Part shown: piece by piece, positions 34,190-48,000 of the stretch | Layout of the letters: every line of letters starts with the position of its first letter | How positions within the stretch are numbered: position 1 is the first letter of the stretch | Assembly (NCBI GenBank): GCA_030268105.1 | Contig: BSDZ01000027.1 | Location: 871,001 to 935,000, forward strand | Length of the DNA: 64,000 bases | Reading direction: 5' to 3' | DNA from: Volvox africanus | Lineage: Eukaryota; Chlorophyta; Chlorophyceae; Chlamydomonadales; Volvocaceae | Notes under the pieces: model-generated | Database searches by the model: none | Seen by the model: the letters and a program-made list of their open reading frames with translations, nothing else | Told to the model about the DNA's origin: nothing | Made by a program: the position numbers and the translations under genes

Positions 34190-34318
34190 TCACGTGGCTT
34201 TGGCTGCTACGGGCATTCGCTGGAGCACCACGGGGGCCTGTGTAGGCGAGACCTCTATTGTCAAGAGGTAGCCGCTTTCATCGCCCTTGTAAGTCATCCA
34301 GGAGTTGAAGGGTGGGTG
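34190..34318 (-). CDS. Terminal exon of an unrecognised gene, or last exon of the rhodanese gene
   Basis: A 43-codon frame starts at a clear acceptor (GGTCACAG) and ends in TGA: HPPFNSWMTYKGDESGYLLT, then IEVSPTQAPVVLQRMP. It looks coding. No upstream exon of its own was found in the 390 bp up to the rhodanese stop. It could be spliced in phase 0 to rhodanese exon 8 through a GTCGGT donor after PILTDA (about 34840), which would replace that gene's C-terminus. I cannot choose between the two. Confidence 0.35.
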   Translation of the reverse strand, partial: HPPFNSWMTYKGDESGYLLTIEVSPTQAPVVLQRMPVAAKAT

Positions 34319-34709
34319 CTGTGACCGTGCATGGCGGCAACAGCGGTGACGGGCGCATTGCCTTTCCAAACCCAACCCGTTCATCCTTCTCACTCCCCAC
34401 AAGAGAAATGCATTGCTTCCCTTCTCCGCTTGCCTCTCCCAAGTATGGCGGGTCTTGCGCTCAGGGAAAAAATCCTGGCGAGGAGGTAGGATTTCCTTGT
34501 GGCCTGAGGTGCGTGACGTGTTATCACGACAGTCGTCATGTCCCCACATGGGGGAAGTGGTGTTGTGGGATGCGTATGCAGCATGAGACACGGGGACGTC
34601 GCAGCAATGATGTATTAATAAAATTATTAGATTGCCATGATGGATGCTGTGTACGGGGTATCGTTCAGTATCTTATTTGCCTATATGCCTTCTTCTTGTA
34701 CTGACTCTA

Positions 34710-37700
34710 CTACTGTTCATTATTTAAGACAACTTTGTCAGCAGAAGGATCTCTGGTGGCCTTGGTGCCAGCAGGGCTCCGTCTCCTCCCCGTCAGCAGC
34801 CGCAGTCCTGACTGCCACAGCCCACCGACCGCGTCTGTCAGGATCGGAACCATGGGTCGCTGGAACATCACCGGCTCGTACCCGTTGCCCTGCAACGATG
34901 GATGCATTTAATTGGGAGGTACAGGGGTTGTCTTCGACAGAGTGAAATAGGCCTTCCCTCGTAAAATAGCTCGGAGCTTCGTGTGCAAAAGGGTAATGGC
35001 GTAAACGCACCCGCACTGCAGGCAAGCAAGTCAGGAACACATTAATACTGTGCGGTAGTAAGATGACATGTCCTATACTCCAGTACAGGCTGCCCCTGCC
35101 TGTTATGCATTTTCGTATAGATGAGTCAATGCAGCATGTATCCAGGTAAATGATGTACCTGCAGTGCCCAGTCCTTGCTGAACACATGGACACGATTCGT
35201 CGGCGCACCGTCCCGTGGGTCGGCAAGAGGGTAGCCCGCCTGTGTCTGGGAGAGCGATAAGTTGCGGGATGCGACCTTTTTACGATAACATGCGTATTAT
35301 TACAGTTAGCTGCTGTGTCAACCGGATTCTCTATACGCAAAGATGTAAATAATCCAACGCGGCAAATGGCCAGCGTATGAACGTACACATACAGCTCGGT
35401 GTAAGAACGTAACTTGCCATTGTCACCCCCTACTTACTACCTGTCTAGTAAGTAAAAATTCCTCAATACGTGTATTTCCGCCCTGCTAGTTCTTACCCAC
35501 GCTAGGATGCTTCCGCGCAGATTGTAGGCGTCAAGTTCGTGTCGCCTGCGTAGCTTGTCCGCAAAGAGTCCACTGCGATAGCCTGCCGTGCTGTATGTAG
35601 TGCGCGCACAGCAGCCGGCGGAAAGGAGCTCAAAAGGTGTAGACTAGCTGACCCGCCTGAGGGGCTGTAGCTTACCGAAGACATAAAAACGAAACAAAGA
35701 AGCCCCAAAATTTTGCACAGACATGCAAACCCCGCTGAGCTCCGTGCTTTGCTCGTAAGTACACACCATGTTCGTTGTTCACTTTTTTCGGACTTTCAAA
35801 TTTGTGCAAGCGGGAACTCATACAGCCTCGGTTGCACCGTTCCAAAATTCCTTCACGGTTCCACGCTTGCCGCTCCCGTTTCAGTTCTTTCAGTTTAAAG
35901 GAGATCATGGTTTCAATTCATACTTACGGCATAGCCGGATTTTATGGATGACTTCGAAGGAGTACACAATGGTGAGGGATTGTTGTGCAAGCTTGAAATG
36001 TGGGGCGGCGGGCCGCGCTAATAAGGAAGTCCCTGTCGTGAAACACTGTTCAAGACTCCCATGCCAAATAACCGCAACGCTGTGCTACACAGCTTGTGCA
36101 GCCCGTCACCCACCAGTAACAAGCAATCCTGCAGTGAAGGGCAGTTAGGGTTACCGGGTGAATACCGTAGCGAAACGGTATAGCCATACCAACTAACGGA
36201 CAACTGATCAATCCTTGTCTTGAATTGTTGCATATATAAGGTGACGAGTCAGGTTATTCATGACTATCGAACAAGAATCTGTATACTGCACGCGTACAGA
36301 GATTCGTTTGTGCTCGGATCGTAATACTAGGGTCTGACTTTGCTATCTGTATCTTCGCACGCGACTGGCTTTATACCCAACCTTTTTTGCAGATGTCAGC
36401 TAGTTGGCTCTGATCTAGGTCTGTCTTGCATCCCAAATCAGCCCTGGGTTTCAGCAACCTTGCCTTTAGGGTGCCGACCGACCTGCGTCCACGAAAGGCA
36501 TCTGGTCCCCTTTCCTCAAACTCGCGTTGAGTCAGCGTGTTCGACCCCGGAATTATAGAAACCTGCGTACAGTAGATAAACCGGTACAAGTGCGAGCGAG
36601 GACACCCAGGACGCTGACAGACACAAAAATAATATGACCAAACACGTGCATCAACAACACTCTAAGCAAGCCTCAAACCATAGTCCAGTCATAAAGGGTA
36701 AAAAGGATTTGGGGTCTAAAACCACCCTTAACTCTCAGAGCTCCTACGTGTACTTGTGTGTATGTTATACAATCAATCACTGATTAGTATACATTTAGAG
36801 AAGTAATATGAAAACACACAATTTCAGGGCAAGTCGCCCACAGTGTAACACCTAATACGTGAAGTTTGCTAGGTGATGATGACATGCATCGAACAACCAT
36901 TCGTTGAAGCTAAAACACAAGGTCCTCAGGAAGGACCAGGAATCTTCGATCAATAAGTTAACGCTCATGAACCTAAATAACCGACTCCTTCAGTAGCATC
37001 TCAAGCTCTCTCCCTCCAAGTAACCCCAGAACAATTAGAACCAATCACAGAAGTCACTTCAGCCCTATGGCAAACAGGGTATGTAAGGAAGCCCCAGTGG
37101 AGAGATAACTGGATACGTAGTACCCAAAGAACAGAACCCTGCCTTAAAGCTTGTGCTTGATGGCTTACACGCGCGCTGAGACTCCAAAATGTTGTATGTA
37201 GTGCAACCCACAAATTCACCACTGGTTTCCCACTAGGGGTTTGCCGAGTCCCGTCTGAAAAGCCATACAGGAACACGGGTTGGCATCTTGTACCACTGTG
37301 TGTGTGTGAAACTCTCAAGTTGCTGGCTGTTGAAAATCCCTGGGTCATATATAGTCAGCGCTTAAATGTGGATGGTTCTTGTGGCAAGAGGACCCAAATC
37401 ACAATATTCCGTTTTTTGTTCGATGTCATGGGGTGTAATAACGGATGCTGGGTTGATCTATTATCACCACGTCCTCTGAAGAAATAGGTATAGGTATTAT
37501 CGTCGCTGCGTGCTGCCGACAGCAGGCAGGGGACTTACAGCCTTACAAGCCTTAGAGAATCTTCACCTGCTGTTCAGCGAGCGTCCGGACGTCGACCAGG
37601 ACTGGAGGTGGGCCAATGTTGACCTGCGTGCTCAACAGCGGCGGTGTGCAAAGAGCGCTTCATCGGACCCCCCCCTTGCAGGAATGGATGAACCCACGGG

Positions 37701-38255
37701 CACAGGGGATCGACATAGCATTGCCCGTTGATACCCTACGGAAACTGGGTTTCACAAAGCTAGCGAAGAACCCAAAGCACATTAGCATAGCTCTCGGGCC
37801 TTAGTGCGTGCTTAAGAGTAGATTGGTACCACTGTGCCCTTGTTTGTAAAACAGTGCTTGGTGTCTACGGGCCCAGCGTTGAGGGACACACTTGAGGACT
37901 GGATCAGTTGTGGTAAATGAGAAAATGTAGCCAATCGGGGCGAGGGAATCGTGAAGAGTGGTTGATGCTCTGCGTCTCTGAACCTACCTCTCTGCTGGAC
38001 TCAAATCAACGTACCTCAGCTGCACGCATCCAACCGTGCAATTCTTGCACGGTGATCTCGGGAACCTACAGTTGGTACGCGGTCGCTCGTGTCGCGAAAA
38101 CGGGTTATGCTGGAATATTGAAGCTGGCCACAGGGGTCCTGGCTCAGCGAACACCATCTATGAGCCATGCTCGCCTCAGGAAATTCCTTTCTAAAGCCCT
38201 CGTAAAGCTTATTCAGCTTGGACGCGATGTCGCCGCTTGTCGGAGCATTCGTCAT
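34710..38255 (-). CDS. Single-domain rhodanese (sulfurtransferase) protein
   Basis: Predicted thiosulfate/persulfide sulfurtransferase. Eight exons (38255-38175, 38065-38015, 37623-37567, 36562-36483, 36128-36114, 35590-35497, 35245-35159, 34889-34710) join in phase to 214 residues. The protein begins MTNAPTSGDIASKLNKLYEG, then EFPEVPEITVQELHGW, the rhodanese strand PPPVLVDVRTLAEQQVSIIPG, the active-site loop IACYCTAGYRSGLF with catalytic Cys95, and AYNLRGSILAWTQAGYP. The conserved tail VHVFSKDWALQGNGYEPVMF follows. Exon 5 is only 15 nt, and the catalytic Cys codon is split (TG|C) across its 3' junction. Intron 1 begins GCGAGC after codon GAG, so it reads as a GC-AG intron. Donor 4 is GTCGGT. 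The last exon could instead splice to 34318 (see that entry). No targeting peptide is obvious. Confidence 0.88.
36826..36852 (-). repeat. Short terminal fragment of the GTGTTACACTGTGGGCGA repeat family
   Basis: GGGCAAGTCGCCCACAGTGT followed by AACACC matches the ends of the longer copies at 58000-58347, 61840-62108 and 62738-63079. Similarity stops on both sides. It lies in intron 3 of the rhodanese gene. Confidence 0.6.
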
Positions 38256-39063
38256 TATGTTGTGTTTATCGGGAAATGACACATCCGCTCGGGCCACGAA
38301 GAAGTGGTTGGGGTAATCTATACCTCAATTGGGTTTGCATCGGCCATTATTTACAAGTCAACGCACACAACATGACCTAAACAAACAGTGAAGGGAATAC
38401 TTCTCAAACACAATTGTGTGACAGTGCAGCACTATTACATGGAAGATTTGAATGCTTATGAAAATATGCTGAGTTGCTGTCGCTACAAAAGTACTGGGCA
38501 TCTTGTATGTCCTGCACCTACTGCGATAAAGGAAACCGTCAGCTGCATATATAAACACACTGCTCGCACCATACCACACTTATAATCTTTTGTCCTAACC
38601 AAGTAAACTAGCTTTTTTGCTGGACCTTCGGTTGTTCTTCCTGCCTCGCGACGTTGTGGGACACTGTGCGTTTCACTTCTGGTTGCATTCTTGGGTTAAT
38701 CGCTTATTTTTTCAATCTCAATTAGGGGCTACCAATCTAAAACGAGTCCGCTATAGACGGCGTCGCTTTGACATCATCAGCGTTGCTTGGCGGCTCTAGG
38801 GGTGAGTTATTCGTGTAAGGTGCTGACTAAATGTGCCTGAAAGATTTCAGATTATGTGAGAAATGTTAATAAATGCGTGAATCAGAATTGGAGTGGTTCG
38901 CCCGCCGCCTGAATATGTAAACGTGGTCGGTCTGTCAACGATGCCAATTTTACTTGACTTGCTTTAATTCCTATAAATTACGGCGAAACTGACTGGATTA
39001 TCGTCTTGTTTCTGGTTCCCAAGGACCCTCGTCCAGGATCCTAACTAGTGAAGGCTTGACGAG
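38256..39063. promoter_or_regulatory. Divergent intergenic region (rhodanese / eEF3)
   Basis: About 800 bp separate the two start codons, so both promoters and 5'UTRs should lie here. No coding exon is visible and no named element was recognised. Confidence 0.45.
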
Positions 39064-42000
39064 ATGTTGCGCTCAAGCGCGCCCGCTTTCAACCCCTCGG
39101 CTCCAATGTTTGCACCGGTGGGTGCCGCTCCGCGCCCGCTGGCCGGTGGCAGCGGCTTTTTGAGCCCCGAAGTGGCTGCGATCGAGGATCTTCTCGGTCG
39201 CCTCTCACTAGCTGTGAAGGAGGAAAGCACTGTGGCAGCAGCAAAGCCCGCACCCAAGCCTGCGGCTTCTATGGCGTCTGCAGGCCCAAAGCCTGCAGCT
39301 CCCGCCACAGGTGGTATTAAAATCATCAAGGCAGGGGGCCCAGCCGCTGCAGCGGCGCCGGCCCCGTCAGGTCCGTGGGCAAGCGGAGCAACTTCGAAAG
39401 GGGGCGCTGGCATTGGGCGTGATAAGGCTGCGCAGGAAGTTGGCGAGTACGTCAAGAGTCGCGGCGTCTCCGTGCTCAAGGTGTGATCCGACCTAGCAGC
39501 GTGCGGCTGCGGAATTCTAATCCCCGAGCGTTAAATCCTCGCTACACACATTGTGGGATGTCTTGGGCACCAGCTCTCAAACAGATGACTGAAAATACAA
39601 ATTAGGTTCAATACACCTGTACATGTACACGTACGCACTCATGGATGAGGGCAGAATCTTTCGTGCCTGGACATTCTATGTGGGCGATTTGCTGATGTCC
39701 TTATGTGATATGAAGCCGTGACGCGCACTTTCTGGTTTGCTATTCGCGGTTATACGCCCATTCGTCTTCCGTAAACACGTTTCTGTCAAAACCCGGCACT
39801 CGCAACAGCTTACTGTAAGGGTTTGCGATGTGGCTATAATCTCCCCCCCATGGCTTTCTTGTTCTGTAAGCACAGCCATCATCGCGCAGCCTGATTGCAT
39901 CTTGACCGCTACGTGCATTCTTCTTTTGCGCCTATCCTACGTATTATTGTACTTTTAGCACGGGTGCCTTCTCCGCTTGCACAGACGTCGGGCCTGCTGC
40001 GGAAGCTGGCAGTTATGGCTGATGACCCGAACAACGCCGTAGCGCGTGAGGTAGGTGGCCGTTGGACTCTTTACCGTTTTTAGATGCGAGGGCAGAACCA
40101 GCTGTGGTCTGCAGTAGAGCACAGCTGACGAGGAGGTGGTGGCCAAGTCCCTACACGTGCCGTGACGCTATACGCAGGTGCTTGCAGTGTAGCCAAATGC
40201 ACGGTCCTCCTCCCCCGTATTCACCTACTGTCCATGTACACAGTAGGAGCACAGATGAAGGTTTACATCCACATATGCCGTTTTCCCTTCATGCCCCCGT
40301 TCCTCCCTCCCAAAGACCGCCATGTGGGCCTGTGCGTCGCTATGCGATGAGGCCGGCAGTGCTGTGGAGCCCTTTATGGCTCCCATGCTACCGGTCTTCT
40401 TGGAGCGGTTGGCTGATAAGGTAAGAGATGGGGTCGCCGCGGCGTTGTTAAGGGTGACAGTGTCGCTGCATCTATAATAAGAATGGCAGAGGGGGATAAG
40501 GGTAGAGGTACAACGGATCCGAACCTGTAACCGGAACTCACTTCCGGCAACTTACCCCTAACTAAATGATGGTGTTGGTACTCAGGGTCGATAACAGTCG
40601 GGTGCGTTGGGCTGCTCATGGGGGTCTCTCGTTTCTTCGCTCTAGGCGGGCTCCAGATGGCCGCTCTGCTGCGAGGGCCACGAGGGTGGTGCTTGACACC
40701 TGGGGAAAGAGTTGACTCTGGGTTCCGGAGTTTTGCACTGCTGCAGCTGCCGCTGCCGCCCCTCAGTGTGCCTGTATCTATGTGATGGGGAGTGTTTTGG
40801 GGGCCTGGCGTATGTGGCAACTTCTTGGGTGAAGCCGTGGATGCATTTTTAGCCGAGGAGAGCAAACTGGCTGAAGCAGGAGGGATTAGATGCTGACGAG
40901 GGGTGATGATGTTTGCCCCGCACCGCTACGATCGGCTGTCCTAGCAAGTAGCAAGGTATTTTTTGGAATACCCCTTTGTACCCTGACCGCAAAAACTTAG
41001 AAAACTGGATCTTTATTGGCTCCAATCTTTTACTCGCAGTTCCCCGATGCATTAGCGGTTTTGACGTATAATGAAAAAGCTCACAGAAACGCTCTGCAGA
41101 GGTTTCGTGCTTGCATCCTCATTCTGTAATTGGTATGATGAGATCAAAAATCAAAAAGCAGTCCACCTAGTTGTGGTGCATGAGCTGTGCTTCCCTGACG
41201 TCCACCGTTCCCTGTCGGACATTTTCTCGGCTTGCATCCCTTAGGGCTACTTTGCAAATCTGAATCCGCTGTTTTCCCAATCGCAGGCCACTAGTGTTCG
41301 TGGCGCCGCCGATGCTGCATGTCAAGCTCTGGCCCGGCTGCTGCATCCGGAGGCGGTGCCCCGTTCCCTGCCTGCCATCCTCGCCGGGACCTCACCGAGT
41401 CGCAAATGGCAGAGCAAGGAAGGCGCATTTAAGATGATCTCAACGCTGTGCGAAACAGCCCCAGAGGCAGTGCAGGCGGCGTTGCCAGATATCGTGCCTG
41501 TGGTGGGTCGTGCAACGCTCGAGGGGAAAGTCCTCACGTGCAAGAGTGTGTATGAGAGAGGGGGGAGGGGGGGTATGTATATGTGTAGCACATCATATCT
41601 TATCATACCACACGATTGCTTCCTTCGTTGGTCCATTCCCTCACTCATCTGCGGCCTCATACCCTATGGACTATACTGGGCTTCCTTGTCTCTTCCCCAG
41701 TTTCGGGTTCTTCTTTCTAGACAGCTTCATAGGATGCGCTGTTCGTGTCTCTCTCACGCGCCTTTCCGCACCATGCGCTACGCGGCAGGTATCCGACGGC
41801 ATGGTGGACGCCCGCGATGAGGTCAAGATCGTCGCAGTGGCCGCTGCAGAAGCATCTTTCGCGCTGGCGGGTAATCGCGACATCGCGCCCTGCATACCCT
41901 CCTTCCTGTCCTGCATCCGAAAGCCCAAGGAGACGGCCGAAGCCGTTCTTAAGCTCAGTGGCACGACCTTCGTGCAGGCTGTCGAGGTGCGGCTGCCTCA

Positions 42001-45000
42001 GGGGCTCAGGGCCTAAGGGCTCTCAGGGAGGGCACGCGGTCCGTAAGCTCAGTCTTTAGAGGAATCCTCCCATCCCTATCTCATGGCGAGTTCTTAGTCA
42101 TAATAATAATCGCATTAGCATCTCAAATTAGCTTACCGCCAAGAACATCTGTCATGGCAATTTCTGGTTCTATTTATTTACCGAAATGCCAAACGTGCGT
42201 CTTATCTCCTCGCCCCATGGCATTACTTTGCGTATTATTTCGGTGACATCTTCCAGCTGATTGCTGATATCATATCCAGGCTGACCCACATGCTCTTTCT
42301 TCCTAAAATTTCGGTGGCTCGCCGTGACTCAAATTCGCCATCAACGTATAACTTGGAAACAGTATCCCCAGCCGAATCACTGGCTGGAAGTTGTGTGCGT
42401 GTGTGTGATCTGTGTTCGCGCATACATTCCTGGAACAGAGTTATTGTTTCTGTTCAGAATGGTTGCAACATCGGTTTTCATCGGTTTTTCTACCTGCCCT
42501 AACTAACCGTTTGAATGGTGCTCTCGGCTGGCCTGCTTCGCGCACACAGGCCCCCGCGCTGGCGGTCATGTGCCCCCTGCTGATTAAGGGCCTGAAGGAG
42601 GAGACCGCCATCAAGCGCAAGGCGGCCAACATCATCTCCAACATGTCTAAGCTGGTCACCAGCGCGGCGGACGGAGACACCTTCCTGCCTAAGCTGCTGC
42701 CTCGCCTCGAGGTACGCCCTGCGCTTGTTTCATCACGTATCACTCAAGAATGTAGCTGCAGATACGTGTTTACTGGCTTTAGGCAAATGTAATGTATTAG
42801 CTGAGCTACGTTCGTTTTGGTTCTTTTTGGCACGATGTCTGAGTGCGTTACCGTTAGTATGGCAGAATGAAGTTGGAGCTGACAGGACTGTCCATAGTCT
42901 GAAGAACGGGGCTGTGTGAAAAGAAAGGGCATTTGTGGTCTTGTCTTTTGAGGAAGATGAAAAGCCACCGCGTGGCTTTCCGGTCTCTCACTGACGACTT
43001 CACTCAATTTGAGTGAGAGTCAAAATGTCGAAAGAATTGCCGAAATACTTCGTTGTTCCGTACTGGACGATGTACGTTGCTGATCTCTCTCCCCAACACA
43101 GGAGCATTGATGTGCATGCGTGTGTTAAAAAGACATTGCACATTAAACCGACATTTACCCGTCCTGCGCAGGCCGCCGCCAATGAGACACCCGACCCGGA
43201 GTGTCGCTCCGTCTGCGCCGCTGCCGTCGCCACCGTACGGCGGGTTGCAGAAACCGCCGCCGCCACTCGACAAGCGGAGGCAGACGAGCGGAAGGTGCTC
43301 GGGGAGAAGGAAGTAGAGGCCATGCTGAAGGAGGTGTTGCAGGCTAATGGAGTCAATCCCGCGGACGATGACCTGCTGGAAACTGCTGTGTCATACTGCG
43401 CATCCATCGCCACATGTCTAGTCAACAAGCGGTCAACGGAATCGTCCAAGTGGCTGGAAAAGGTGTGGTATGGAATATCATGTGTGGTTGTGGCGTTGCG
43501 TTGTCGTGTGCCATGTGCTCTTGTGGTATGGCCAAAAATGTGGCATACTACCTGTCTACCCGCCTGCCTACCCGCTAGCCCCGTGTGCCCGCTTGCCGAC
43601 AAGCGCTGTCGTCTTCCGCCGCTTTTCCTCGGCTTACATCCGTTCTTACCACGAGCAGGAGGTCCTGCAAAATCGATGCACACGTTGAATGTACAAACAG
43701 CATACCTACATCTTTGTTTTCACGCACTCTCGTCTGGATCCCTGACTACTACATCCTGTGTTCCATTTGCGGTAATTCATGTTGATCTTCCCGCCTGCAC
43801 CTGCAGATTGTGGAGCCATTCCTGCTGCCATTCCTGTCCGAAGGGGACTCGGCGGCTGCCGCCGTGGCTGATGCCTGGTCCTCCCAGTGCGAGGCCGCCA
43901 GCCACGTGGTGCTGGACCTGGGGCTCAGCGACGACGAGGCCGGGGAGGTGCTGTGCAACTGCGAGTTCTCGCTGGCTTATGGTGGGGGTGAGGGGGGCGG
44001 ACCGGGGCCGCCGGGAGGGGAACGGGAGACCGCGGGGGTTGGGATAAAGGATGCCGGGGCCGTGAGATTGAAGGAAGGTAGGTGTGTCCGCGTGAGTGTG
44101 TGTATGGTGGGGGAGGAAATGTGGTGATGGGTTTTTACCCTATCTTACCCTTGTTCCTATTAAAGTACCGTACTGCATCATATACTCCAGATTCATATTG
44201 CGGCTCAGTTCTTGAGATGCTGCGTCGTTGCCTTCACGGGGAACCGGCAGGCTTTCCCGCCCCTCGCATTTCATCGTGTCTCAAGGAATTTAGGCTTGTT
44301 ATGGGCTATATAGCACGTCACTTTTCTCTGCCAGCCTGCCCCATATGTATTTGTCGCTTTTCTCTCCTGATATACTGGTATTTCACTTTCCCTTCCGTTT
44401 AATCTTGGGGGTTGCGGCATGACCAGGTGGGAAGATCCTGCTCAACAACGCCCGGCTGCGTCTCAAGCGCGGTCGCCGGTATGGGCTATGCGGCCACAAC
44501 GGCGTGGGCAAGACCACCCTCATGCGCGCCATCAACAACGAAAAGGTGGAGGGCTTTCCGCCTAAAGAGGATGTAAGTGTGTGCCATTGATGCTTGTGTT
44601 GATGCCAATGCCGATCCCGACACCGATGGCTGAACAGGTCATGTTCGATCGTAACACCTGTTGATTCATATAGCGCATATGGCTCTGAACGCCAGTCCCC
44701 GCCCTGTGCATAGTCACTTGGGTTCCATCGCACGGACGGACATTTATGTAATGTAAGGAAATTGGGCTGATCCGCCCGTAGAGGAGCATGTGGGGTGTTT
44801 CTATACCCATAAATTGGTTCTCCATCCCTGGTAGCCATGCACCCCTCCTTGTTCTCGCACCACGTCCGACGTAGGTCTGCTCGGTGTATTTGGAGTCAGA
44901 TATCGACCCCACCCTAGCGGAGGTCCCCATCGTGGACTTCGTTTTCAAGGACCCAACGCTGCAGGGTGCGGATGAGAGTGCGAACTGAGTGCAAATGCGT

Positions 45001-48000
45001 CCGTTCGACGTTGAGAGGGGAGGTATCATGCAGTGGCCGAATTGAAATCGCGGCCATGTTCAGTTCAAGCCGGGGCGTGGGGAAATAAATATGAAGGACA
45101 ATTCGGAGGCTCGGATTCAGGGACCCGTTTTGCTCCTTTCCTCAGGAATACTTCGTTATGTGTTATGTGTGGGATAGGGGGGGTACAGCTTCACCCGTCG
45201 CCACTAACCTGGCAGTCCCTACCTTCCCCGGTATTTCGGGGCACCCTCATCCGGTCTCCCATGCCGACTTCTCCGAAATCAGTGCTCTTCCCGGGTTCAG
45301 CACCCACCACCGGCATCCAGCGGAATCTGCCTAATCAAATTAGGCGTCAACTCCGCTCCTGGTCAGCTCGCAGGTCACTATAATCGGGTCCTACACCGTC
45401 CATCGACATGGGGGCACCCTGCCCTCAACCAATGGAGGGTCTTTGGCCCGCTCTTGGTCGGGGTCGAACCTGGATCTCCATGGGCATATATGTGTTATAC
45501 TAACACAACGATGTTGTAATGCCACAATGTGTGACACAATGTCGTTATTCATCATGCCGTGTGGCAACATTATCGTTATACCACGCGGAGAGAGGAAGAC
45601 GCTGCTTGCAATAGTCCTCATCCTCGTTATCGGTTATTGGTTTCTTCTGCCTCCTAATCGCCGTCGTCCTGATCGCCTGTTTATGGCCCTGTTGCTCTCC
45701 TGTCTCTCTGGGTGCACCCGCAGTCAAAGCCCAGCCCCCCAGCATGGAGGAGGTTGTGGAGATGCTCACCAATGTAGGTTTTGATGACACCAAACAGAAG
45801 CACCAAGTGGGCTCCCTGTCCGGAGGCTGGAAGATGAAGCTGGCCCTGGGTGAGTGCAGGAACGTGAGCTGAGCGCGGGAGGGCTGTAAGCCCCGGTTGG
45901 CGCTATCCGAGGCCGGCCATTTGATGGAGCCAACAGACGCGCAAAGTTTCAGGATACGAATCATGTCTTGTTGTGTTGAGAGTGATTGACGCATATAGTG
46001 AAGCTCAGCAATGGGAGACACGTAATACGGCATTCCCCAGAAGTGGGGGTCGGGGCGCGCCAATCTCTCTCACTCAAGCTGGCCGGGCGGAGAGCAGCAG
46101 CATGTGTCCCACATCTTGCTCTTCCTGATCTCACCTCTCTTGGACACAGCTTCATCCCTTGTGTCTCGATATCCCCTTACTCTACGATATGCAGGGTAAG
46201 TGTAAATTTTACCAATCCATCCCGCATTTGGTGTAGTTTGTTGGCTGTTATCCCCGTTCAGGGTGTTTTATCCTCCTGCGAGCTTCCTCCCTCTTGCCTC
46301 CTGCTGCCCAATCCCCACAGCACGTGCCATGCTCATGAAGCCCGATATCTTGCTGCTCGATGAGCCAACCAATCACTTGGACGTCGTCAACGTGGCCTGG
46401 CTAGAGCATTACATCACTAAGGTACGCTTCTCCAGGCTATATAAGGGATGCGCGCAGTGTAGCAGACGCCGCGCAACACAACAATACCATGGGTGTCTGG
46501 ACAGATATTTGAGGCGAATGTGTGACCGAACCAAACCAAGCGTAGGTGCTGCTGAGCGTGACCGTACCGAGCCGATTGTGGGCGCACTGTTATAACCCAT
46601 TTGCTAAGAACAGAGAGCGGGCGAGAAAGTCCAAAGTTTGCTTTCGCGATGTTCTGGATTTTCGATCGCCCCCTCCATCGTTCCTTTCTGTACAAAGTAT
46701 ATGTGTATCGGTACAGGTGATCCCCCACGTCACGTGCCTCATAGTGTCGCACGACTCGTCCTTCTTGGACAATGTCTGCACTGACATCATCCATTACGAG
46801 AGCCGCAAGCTCAAGTACTACCACGGCAACTTATCTGAGTTCGTCAAGGTATGTAATGGCTGCAGTGCTGGCGCGGATGACGACGCCAGCTTCTGGGATA
46901 GGCGCTCCATGGGCCAGGGGCTGAATGGATTGAGAATAATACTGAGGATCTTTCGGATGCCACGGCCCTAAGACTGGCCTAAGGTCTTTACTTGTTGATG
47001 TACCGACATCCACCAGTAGTAATGTTCGACAGTAGTAATTATGTGTGTGATGTCCCTGGAGTGGTGGTGGTGACTGTCTACCATGCGAAGAACCCCATGG
47101 AATCCAGCTAGGCCCCAGCGTAGGCTACTTATTAGGTTACAATTACCTCCTACCAGCTGTGGCTTCCCGTGTGCCTGTGTCACTTAGTTCATCACCGACC
47201 CATGGCGTCAATCGTTTCCCCGTCGCAGGTCAAGCCAGAGGCCAAGTCATATTACACACTCGCGGCCGCCACACTGCGCTTCAACTTCCCCAAGCCCTCC
47301 TTCCTGGATGGAGTCACCAGCGGCGAAAAGCCCATTCTATCCATGAAGAAGGTGCGGAGAAGAGCCATCCAGTCTGGCGGCCTGCCTGGGCTATAGTGGT
47401 AGACGGGGATGGGATGTCTGAATAGTTGTCTGGCATGCTTAGTAGCTCTTTTCGTTTTGCTGTTCATCTTGCTGGATGGCTCCACACACATTGTTAGGGT
47501 AGCTGGCGAGATGGCAGAGCGCAAATTTTCCTTGGAGGACAGAGCACCTGTCTTTTAACCGGGGATGCACACCTGGCTGGTTTGATGGGCTGAGTTTAAT
47601 CTCGCGGGCTGGGCGAAGATAGAGGAGGCTTCGAGCGCATCACATCGAAACCCAACGCTTTTACAAATTCTGCGCTGCCACTGTATACTGGCCCGTTCAG
47701 GTTACGTTCACTTACCCAGGTGCTCCCAAGCCCCAACTGGAGAGCATCACGTGCTCGTGCCGAATGTCTTCACGCGTCGCCATCCTCGGTGAGTGTGTAC
47801 ATTTACATACAGCGTGAAGTGAAGGCGACATGAATTGGAATCTCGCGGGAGCTCCGTTTGCCCATTGGCGATGAGACCATTAAGACCGTTAAGGTGGCGT
47901 TGACGCTCGAACTGAGGACGGCCTAGGCCCGGGGCCTGGAATGGCGATATCGCAAACTTGGGCCGACTGGCTCCGGTCCTGAGTGGGCGTGGTAAAGTCG

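Noticed and set aside
37510..37804. Plus-strand frames reading LENLHLLFSERPDVDQDWR and DTLRKLGFTKLAKNPK
   Set aside because: The first is the antisense shadow of rhodanese exon 3 (LVDVRTLAEQQ); the second has no supported partner exon.
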